Assembly: GCA_003566335.1 (NCBI GenBank)
Contig: PXDR01000050.1
Coordinates: forward strand, 1-5,831
Direction of reading: 5' to 3'
Length of the DNA: 5,831 bases
Origin: Cyanobacteria bacterium T3Sed10_344R1
GTDB lineage: Bacteria; Cyanobacteriota; Cyanobacteriia; Phormidesmidales; Phormidesmidaceae
Program-made: the position numbers and the translations under genes
The notes under the pieces: generated by a model
Databases searched by the model: none
Told to the model about the DNA's origin: nothing
What the model saw: the letters and a program-made list of their open reading frames with translations, nothing else
Part shown: positions 1 through 3,964 of the stretch, piece after piece
Layout: the number at the start of each line of letters is the position of its first letter
Position numbering within the stretch: the stretch's first letter is position 1

Positions 1-2804
1 TCGATTTTGGACATCTCTAGGACTTCGTTAATTAACTGCAGCAGGTGTTCGCCGCTGTTGTTGATAATTCCCAGGCTGGCCTGGTGGTCGGTGGATAGGG
101 TGCGATCGCGGCCCATGAGCTGGGTGAAGCCTAGGATGGCGTTGAGGGGGGTGCGCAGTTCGTGGCTCATGTTGGCGAGAAATTCGCCTTTGACCCGATT
201 GGCGGCTTCGGCAGATTGGATGGCGGCTTCTAGGGCGGCGTTGTTGCGGGCGAGGGCGAGTTCAGCCTGTTTGCGTTCGCTGATGTCAGTGCCGACTGAG
301 AGAATTTCAACTAGGTTGCCATCAGAATCGGGGATAGGACAGTTTGACCAGGCGAGCCATACCCGCCGCCCATCGCGGCAGAGGTTTTCGTTTTCGTTAG
401 TCAAGTGGCGCTGGGGCTGGTGGCGCACTTGGTTGACTAGGTCTGCCCGCTCTAGGGGCACGATAGTGCCGAGGACGGATTGGCCGGTCAGTTCATCGGC
501 TGGGTAGCCAAAGAACCGTTGGCCGTAGTCGTTCACAAAGTGAATGGTGCCGTCTACGCCCCAGCGCAGAATGATGCAGTTGGCGGTTTCGACTAAGTAG
601 CGGTATTGGGCTTCGCTCTGCTGCAGGGCGGCTTCGGCGCTGTGGCGAGCCTGGCTGATGGCAATTAGCTCGCCAATTACCCGCAGCAGCCGCTGGTCGG
701 GGGGACGCCACTGGTGGGGCTGATCGTAGCAGTATGCCCCAACCGCACCCACCACCTGGCCTTGGTAGGTCATGGGCAAAATCAGCAGGGCGCTGATGTG
801 CTGCTGTTCTAGGTGCGATCGCACCTCAGTCCATCTCGGCGGTAGGGTCTCGAAGCTATCGACAGCGACGGCCATGCCCGCCAGCAGCTGAGCTTCTAGC
901 TGGGAGGGCAGCTGATGGGGCTGCCCCACCTGTAGCGGTTGGCCTAAGGCTGGGCTGAGATCTGCGGCGCGCCACTGTTGAATCACTTGCCAGTTGGCCT
1001 GGGCCGGGTGATCGGCAGAGCGGCGACAGGTTAGGGCAAAGCAAAGGGAGGCTCCAAGACATTCGCCTGCGGTCATCAGAGCAAAATCCACCCCAGTCTC
1101 TAGGGGCTGGTCAATCATCATCCGGGAGATTTTGGCCAGCAGTTGCTCGACCCGGCTTTGGTACTGGCGCTGGCGATCGCCGTGGAGCCGTTCTAGCTCA
1201 GCCCCGGCCCGAGCGGCAAAGATCTGCAAAATCATCTTCTGCCCCACGGTGAGCTGGAGCGGGGTAATGTCGGTGGCGGCAAGATGGCCCAGCACTTGGC
1301 CCTGGACATCTCTCAGGGCAATGCCGACATAGCCGACCACGCCGTAGTTGGCGAGGGTGTGATCTTGGGGAAACGCCTGCTGGACTTGGTCGGGGCAGTG
1401 ATACCAGCCCGTTTCGTACACCACCTCACTCGGGGTGCCCGCGACGGGATAGTCAACCATGGTTTGCCAGCGATCTCCGGCCCACAGGGCAAGGGTGTGG
1501 GCGGTGCCGAAGGGGGTGATCTCGGCGATGAAGGCGTAGCGCACGGCCAGGGCTTCGGCCAGGTAACGGACGCAGGCCCGAATGAAGTTGTCCCCGGTAG
1601 CGGCGGCGGTGCCTTCGACAATCAGCCGCAGGGCGTTTTCCTGGTGTTTGCGGTCGGTAATATCGGCGATTGACCCCACCATGCGCAGGGGTTGTCCCTG
1701 AGCGTCCCACACGGCTTGGGCCCGACCCAGGAACCAGCGGTAGCTGCCGTCTTTGCAGCGCAGCCGATATTCTTGGCAAAAGTGCGGCACCGCTTGATCG
1801 AGATAAGCCTGGTTGGCGGTCATCACCTGAACCTGATCGTCAGGATGAATCAGGTCAACCCAGGCACTGTTGTCGGCGGGTAGGTCTGAGGGGGCGTAGC
1901 CTAGGAGTTGGTGCCAGCGCTGCGATCGCACCGTTTTGTGGGTACGGCAATCGAGATCCCAAATGCCGTCATTGTTGCCCTGGAGGGCGAGCTGCCACCG
2001 TTCTTCACTGCGGCGCAGGGCCTCTTGGGCCACAACCCGGCGGGTAATGTCGTTGCCGACCCAGATGATGTAGGTGACGCCAGACAGCACCACCTGCTGT
2101 AAGGACACGAGAAATTTGCGAATTTCTCCAGTGCTGACCCGAAAATCAAGTTCCTGATTACAGAGGGCCGTTTGCCGACTCTTCAGCTGGGCTAAGACTT
2201 GCGTGCGCCTCTGTTCATTCGGCCAGAGGTTTAAATCTGCGGGCGTTTGCCCCAAGATGTCTTCTCGACAGTAGCCGCTAGCTGCCTCTAGGGCTGGGTT
2301 CACTTCCACAAAGCGACCATCGTCGGCAGTCGTAATTGCGATCGCCAGGGGATTGAGATGAAAGAAGGTGAAAAACTTAGTCTCTGACGCCTCAAACGCC
2401 TCCATCGCCACCGCTTGGGCACTGGACACCTGGCGCAACTGCTGACAGACCCGGCGTAAATGCTGGTTTTGCTGCAGACGAAACCGCACCTCCGCCTCGT
2501 TGTAGTGAGGATTGAGGCACTCTAATCCCACCCACAGAACCGACTCCACCGTGAGCTGTGCTGGATCGGGAAATCCAATACAAAGCAGTAGAGGCTGATG
2601 CCGCCAGGGTAGGGCTGTCCACCACTGGGCGATGGCCGCTTGGTTGGCCATCAGGGTTGCTGCCCCAAACACAACGAGGGCTGGCGATGGCGCAGTCAGC
2701 AACGGATTCCAAGTGGCCTGAACCTCAACCTCATGGCCATCCTGGGTTAAGAGGGCAATCAGCCGGTCTGCGTCAATTCCGTCACGAAACACCAAAACTC
2801 GCAT
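1..2804 (-). CDS. Multi-sensor PAS/GAF histidine kinase, N-terminal 934 residues (3' end off window)
   Basis: Soluble sensor kinase expected to autophosphorylate on histidine and pass phosphate to a response regulator. The frame is open without interruption from ATG 2804 to the window edge. Domains seen: a degenerate receiver-like fold (about 1-112); a helical linker; PAS1 (about 141-255, ending NDITRR); PAS2 of the PAS_3 type (about 267-386, with WVDLIHPDDQ, ending DITDRK); GAF1 (about 400-538, with YPVAGTPSEVV); GAF2 (about 552-720); PAS3 (about 731-845, ending DISERK); a short coiled-coil linker; and HisKA from about 871 with H-box MSHELRTP, phospho-acceptor His881. The ATPase domain, and any receiver after it, lies off the left edge. 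No transmembrane segment is visible, so the kinase is probably cytoplasmic. ATG 2804 is chosen because the protein then begins directly with a receiver-like first strand (MRVLVF); an in-frame TTG lies at 2819 and a stop at 2846. There is no clear Shine-Dalgarno. Ligands cannot be deduced; the GAFs show no obvious bilin-binding Cys-His motif. Confidence 0.5.
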   Translation of the reverse strand, partial: MRVLVFRDGIDADRLIALLTQDGHEVEVQATWNPLLTAPSPALVVFGAATLMANQAAIAQWWTALPWRHQPLLLCIGFPDPAQLTVESVLWVGLECLNPHYNEAEVRFRLQQNQHLRRVCQQLRQVSSAQAVAMEAFEASETKFFTFFHLNPLAIAITTADDGRFVEVNPALEAASGYCREDILGQTPADLNLWPNEQRRTQVLAQLKSRQTALCNQELDFRVSTGEIRKFLVSLQQVVLSGVTYIIWVGNDITRRVVAQEALRRSEERWQLALQGNNDGIWDLDCRTHKTVRSQRWHQLLGYAPSDLPADNSAWVDLIHPDDQVQVMTANQAYLDQAVPHFCQEYRLRCKDGSYRWFLGRAQAVWDAQGQPLRMVGSIADITDRKHQENALRLIVEGTAAATGDNFIRACVRYLAEALAVRYAFIAEITPFGTAHTLALWAGDRWQTMVDYPVAGTPSEVVYETGWYHCPDQVQQAFPQDHTLANYGVVGYVGIALRDVQGQVLGHLAATDITPLQLTVGQKMILQIFAARAGAELERLHGDRQRQYQSRVEQLLAKISRMMIDQPLETGVDFALMTAGECLGASLCFALTCRRSADHPAQANWQVIQQWRAADLSPALGQPLQVGQPHQLPSQLEAQLLAGMAVAVDSFETLPPRWTEVRSHLEQQHISALLILPMTYQGQVVGAVGAYCYDQPHQWRPPDQRLLRVIGELIAISQARHSAEAALQQSEAQYRYLVETANCIILRWGVDGTIHFVNDYGQRFFGYPADELTGQSVLGTIVPLERADLVNQVRHQPQRHLTNENENLCRDGRRVWLAWSNCPIPDSDGNLVEILSVGTDISERKQAELALARNNAALEAAIQSAEAANRVKGEFLANMSHELRTPLNAILGFTQLMGRDRTLSTDHQASLGIINNSGEHLLQLINEVLEMSKI
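811..826. repeat. 16-bp perfect palindrome containing HIP1
   Basis: AGGTGCGATCGCACCT is its own reverse complement and contains HIP1 (GCGATCGC, 815-822). It lies inside the GAF2 coding region of the kinase. Other HIP1 copies in the window start at 102, 1173, 1922, 2338, 2862, 4083 and 5531. HIP1 is a highly over-represented octamer in many cyanobacterial genomes, with no agreed function, and here it mainly identifies the host lineage. The longer palindrome may be chance extension of HIP1. Confidence 0.5.
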
Positions 2805-2858
2805 CAGCAGTTGTTTCAAGAAGGTTCTCGCTACGCCATCGACTTAGCTCAGCTTAAA

Positions 2859-2872
2859 CTTGCGATCGCAAG
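2859..2872. repeat. 14-bp palindrome with HIP1 core upstream of the kinase
   Basis: CTTGCGATCGCAAG is a perfect palindrome, and the only HIP1 copy in this window outside a coding region. It sits 55-68 bp upstream of the kinase start and would overlap the transcription start predicted from the weak promoter at 2876-2905. It could serve as a protein-binding dyad, or simply be another HIP1 site. Confidence 0.5.
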
Positions 2873-2875
2873 CAA

Positions 2876-2905
2876 AATCTAGAGTAAACAAACTAGAGCA
2901 AACAA
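2876..2905 (-). promoter_or_regulatory. Possible kinase promoter
   Basis: Read on the minus strand, TTGTTT (2905-2900) is followed after 18 bp by TAGATT (2881-2876). These match the sigma-70 consensus at 3/6 and 4/6 positions. Transcription would begin near 2869 and leave a leader of about 65 nt. The match is weak; support comes mainly from the AT-rich setting and the tandem repeat that overlaps it. Confidence 0.5.
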
Positions 2906-2906
2906 A
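2879..2906. repeat. Tandem direct repeat, 2 x 14 bp
   Basis: CTAGAGTAAACAAA (2879-2892) is followed immediately by CTAGAGCAAACAAA (2893-2906), 13 of 14 bases identical. The pair covers the candidate -35 and nearly reaches the -10 of the kinase promoter, so it could be an operator for a repressor or activator. A chance local duplication in AT-rich DNA is the alternative. Confidence 0.5.
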
Positions 2907-2907
2907 A

Positions 2908-2934
2908 CTTAGGCCAACTCTGTTTTAGCCTAAG
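2908..2934. repeat. Inverted repeat (7-bp arms, 13-nt loop)
   Basis: CTTAGGC (2908-2914) and GCCTAAG (2928-2934) are perfectly complementary arms around a 13-nt spacer. There is no following T-tract on either strand, so this is unlikely to be an intrinsic terminator. It lies just upstream of the kinase promoter candidate, between it and the TTCAT repeats, and may be an operator dyad. Confidence 0.5.
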
Positions 2935-2942
2935 GCGTGAAT

Positions 2943-2975
2943 TCTTCATGAAACGTTCATTGGCCCTTCATATTT
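2943..2975 (+). promoter_or_regulatory. Three 11-bp-phased TTCAT repeats, likely regulator-binding site
   Basis: CTTCAT (2944-2949), GTTCAT (2955-2960) and CTTCAT (2966-2971) recur with exactly 11-bp spacing, i.e. about one helical turn, placing all three on the same DNA face. Tandem direct repeats at this period are the usual binding-site form of OmpR/PhoB-family winged-helix response regulators; the E. coli Pho box (CTGTCAT units, 11-bp period) is the known comparison. The core does not match any cyanobacterial consensus I can name with confidence. The site could serve either divergent gene: it lies about 40 bp upstream of the kinase -35 candidate and about 40 bp upstream of the plus-strand -35 candidate. 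Confidence 0.5.
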
Positions 2976-3001
2976 ACGTTGTTTCCGCAGCGTATCTCCA
3001 A

Positions 3002-3023
3002 CCTAATTGCAGGCTAATTGAGG
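3002..3023 (+). repeat. Two CTAATTG direct repeats, 11-bp period
   Basis: CTAATTG occurs at 3003-3009 and 3014-3020; the enclosing 11-bp units (3002-3012 and 3013-3023) agree at 8 of 11 positions. The second unit overlaps the proposed -35 of the plus-strand promoter. It is a second helically phased pair, with a different core from the TTCAT series, and may bind another regulator. Confidence 0.5.
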
Positions 3024-3046
3024 GAAACCGTAGATGCCCTTATTTT
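3018..3046 (+). promoter_or_regulatory. Possible promoter for the membrane-protein gene
   Basis: TTGAGG (3018-3023) and TATTTT (3041-3046) are separated by 17 bp, each matching the sigma-70 consensus at 4 of 6 positions. This is the best plus-strand pair I found in the intergenic region. Transcription would start near 3053 and give a leader of roughly 215 nt. A second -10-like hexamer, TACAAT at 3121-3126, has no good -35 partner but could be used instead. Confidence 0.5.
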
Positions 3047-3269
3047 CGGTGGATTCCTGCGTGATTTCACGGGCGGGGCGTCGTGTCGAGCTTCAGGACT
3101 GGGAGATACCAGGACTTCACTACAATTTTACCTAGCTTGTCCGGCAACTTATTCGACAACCGCTCAGGTTCGAGAACTGCTCGGGCTAAGCTAATCCTGG
3201 GGAATACCGTGCCTCGCTGTCCCTATGCTCATCTAGATTTTCACCCTGTTCTGACCGGTTTCACTCACC
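3047..3269 (+). other. Untranslated stretch before the membrane-protein gene
   Basis: I find no convincing gene here. An open frame at 3083-3280 begins at a GTG without a ribosome binding site and encodes no recognisable protein. Small structures visible are a repeated CAGGACT (3093-3099 and 3109-3115) and a short inverted repeat CGAG/CTCG (3171-3174 and 3180-3183, 5-nt loop). None matches a riboswitch class I can identify. If transcription starts near 3053 this is a long leader; if near 3133, a moderate one. Confidence 0.5.
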
Positions 3270-3830
3270 ATGACGCCTGAACCTTCCCCAGCCCCCCGTC
3301 GTCGCCCTCGCCGTCGCCCCCGGCGTCAATTGGCGCAGCAATCCACCTTCCCCTGGCTGTGGCTAGGCGGCTGTTTCGCCCTCTACGCTGCAGCGGGGGT
3401 GATTTTAGCGGCCTTCCCAGCCCCGTACTGGATTTGGTATCTGGCCCTGGGGGGCACCCTGATGCAGGCGATTGTCCTAGCTGGGCCTAGGGCCCTGGCT
3501 CAAGTGCATTGGCTGCCCGCCAATTTGCTGGCCATCCTGGCGATTCTGGCGACAGGCGCGACGGGGGCGGCGCTCGCGATTAGCCTAAATCAGGCGGGGA
3601 CGGACAATCTGGACGACATTGTGCCTCAAGCCACAGTGTTAGAAGTGGCGCTGTTTTGTGCCGTTGCCCTGCTGATTGCGGCGGCGGCGGCCATCCTCAG
3701 CGCTGAAACCGGGGATCGGCTGCTGCTGCGGTTCCGGCGGTACCAGACCAGCCTGATTTTGGCGGCGTTTTGTGTGCTGGGTCTGGGTTTGGGGGGCTTG
3801 ATGGGGGTCGGTATTGCTTCCGGGGGCTGA
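3270..3830 (+). CDS. Hypothetical five-helix membrane protein, arginine-rich N-terminus
   Basis: 186 residues, family not recognised. The N-terminus is Pro/Arg-rich and strongly basic (eight Arg between residues 10 and 19). Five hydrophobic segments follow: about 27-49, 53-72, 82-106, 121-144 and 160-183. The charge pattern fits the positive-inside rule with the N-terminus in the cytoplasm: the acidic 107-120 loop would be outside, and the basic loop 146-159 (with RLLLRFRRYQ) inside. The last helix is glycine-rich (G171, G173, G175, G176, G179, G181), suggesting tight helix packing. No catalytic or metal-binding motif, and no signal peptide apart from helix 1. The start has no Shine-Dalgarno, as at the other genes here. 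The gene lies 134 bp upstream of the acyl-ACP synthetase-like gene on the same strand, which allows but does not prove a shared transcript. Confidence 0.5.
   Translation: MTPEPSPAPRRRPRRRPRRQLAQQSTFPWLWLGGCFALYAAAGVILAAFPAPYWIWYLALGGTLMQAIVLAGPRALAQVHWLPANLLAILAILATGATGAALAISLNQAGTDNLDDIVPQATVLEVALFCAVALLIAAAAAILSAETGDRLLLRFRRYQTSLILAAFCVLGLGLGGLMGVGIASGG
3779..3807 (+). other. Potential G-quadruplex motif 1 (end of membrane-protein gene)
   Basis: G-tracts at 3779-3781, 3785-3787, 3791-3796 and 3803-3807 are separated by loops of 3, 3 and 6 nt and so meet the usual G3+N1-7 rule. The run is on the coding strand and would be present in the mRNA. It partly reflects glycine codons of the final helix, so coding constraint is an alternative explanation. 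Confidence 0.5.
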
Positions 3831-3850
3831 GGGAACTGGGGCGGTTGGGG
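3822..3850 (+). other. Potential G-quadruplex motif 2 (spans the stop codon)
   Basis: G-tracts at 3822-3826, 3831-3833, 3838-3841 and 3847-3850 have loops of 4, 4 and 5 nt. The stop codon TGA (3828-3830) lies in the first loop, and the last three tracts are noncoding. The mRNA could fold here just after translation ends, possibly affecting 3'-end stability or read-through to the next gene. Folding is predicted from pattern only. Confidence 0.5.
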
Positions 3851-3964
3851 AACCAGTTTGTTGAGCCAGTTTACAGAGCGGCAGCTTAGGGACATTTGAG
3901 GGGCTAGGCTGCGGTACGATTGGGGCCAAAGAGTCCCCCATCTCGCTGTTGTTTGGCCCGTCCC
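3831..3964 (+). other. Intergenic gap before the acyl-ACP synthetase-like gene
   Basis: No hairpin followed by a T-tract is visible, so read-through from the membrane-protein gene is possible. CCAGTTT is repeated at 3853-3859 and 3866-3872. A -10-like TACGAT (3915-3920) lies 45 bp before the downstream start codon but has no recognisable -35, so a separate promoter is only weakly supported. There is no Shine-Dalgarno before ATG 3965. Confidence 0.5.

Noticed and set aside
7..507. Plus-strand open frame of 166 codons
   Set aside because: It lies antisense to the PAS3-HisKA part of the kinase, whose frame carries clear domain motifs; the plus-strand product is Arg/Ser-rich with no recognisable features.
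400..1640. Cyanobacteriochrome-type bilin-binding GAF domains
   Set aside because: No Cys-His chromophore motif is visible in either GAF domain, and GAF1 resembles the generic non-photosensory GAFs of PAS-GAF kinases.
1284..1673. Plus-strand open frame of 129 codons
   Set aside because: It is antisense to the GAF1 region. The apparent glycine-rich protein is the reverse reading of GAF1 codons in GC-rich DNA.
2805..2819. TTG at 2819 as the kinase start
   Set aside because: It would add only five residues (LKQLL) before the receiver-like first strand; ATG 2804 fits the fold better. It cannot be excluded without N-terminal data.
2908..2934. Intrinsic terminator
   Set aside because: The stem is only 7 bp with a 13-nt loop, there is no T-tract on either side, and it lies upstream of both divergent genes where no transcript needs to end.
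3168..3177. GTTC-GA-GAAC dyad as a LexA/SOS box
   Set aside because: It is only a 4-bp-arm inverted repeat and does not match the AGTAC-type cyanobacterial LexA site I recall; expected by chance.
3083..3280. Small plus-strand open frame in the leader
   Set aside because: It starts at GTG, has no ribosome binding site, no recognisable product, and runs a few codons into the next gene. Kept only as a note in the leader entry.
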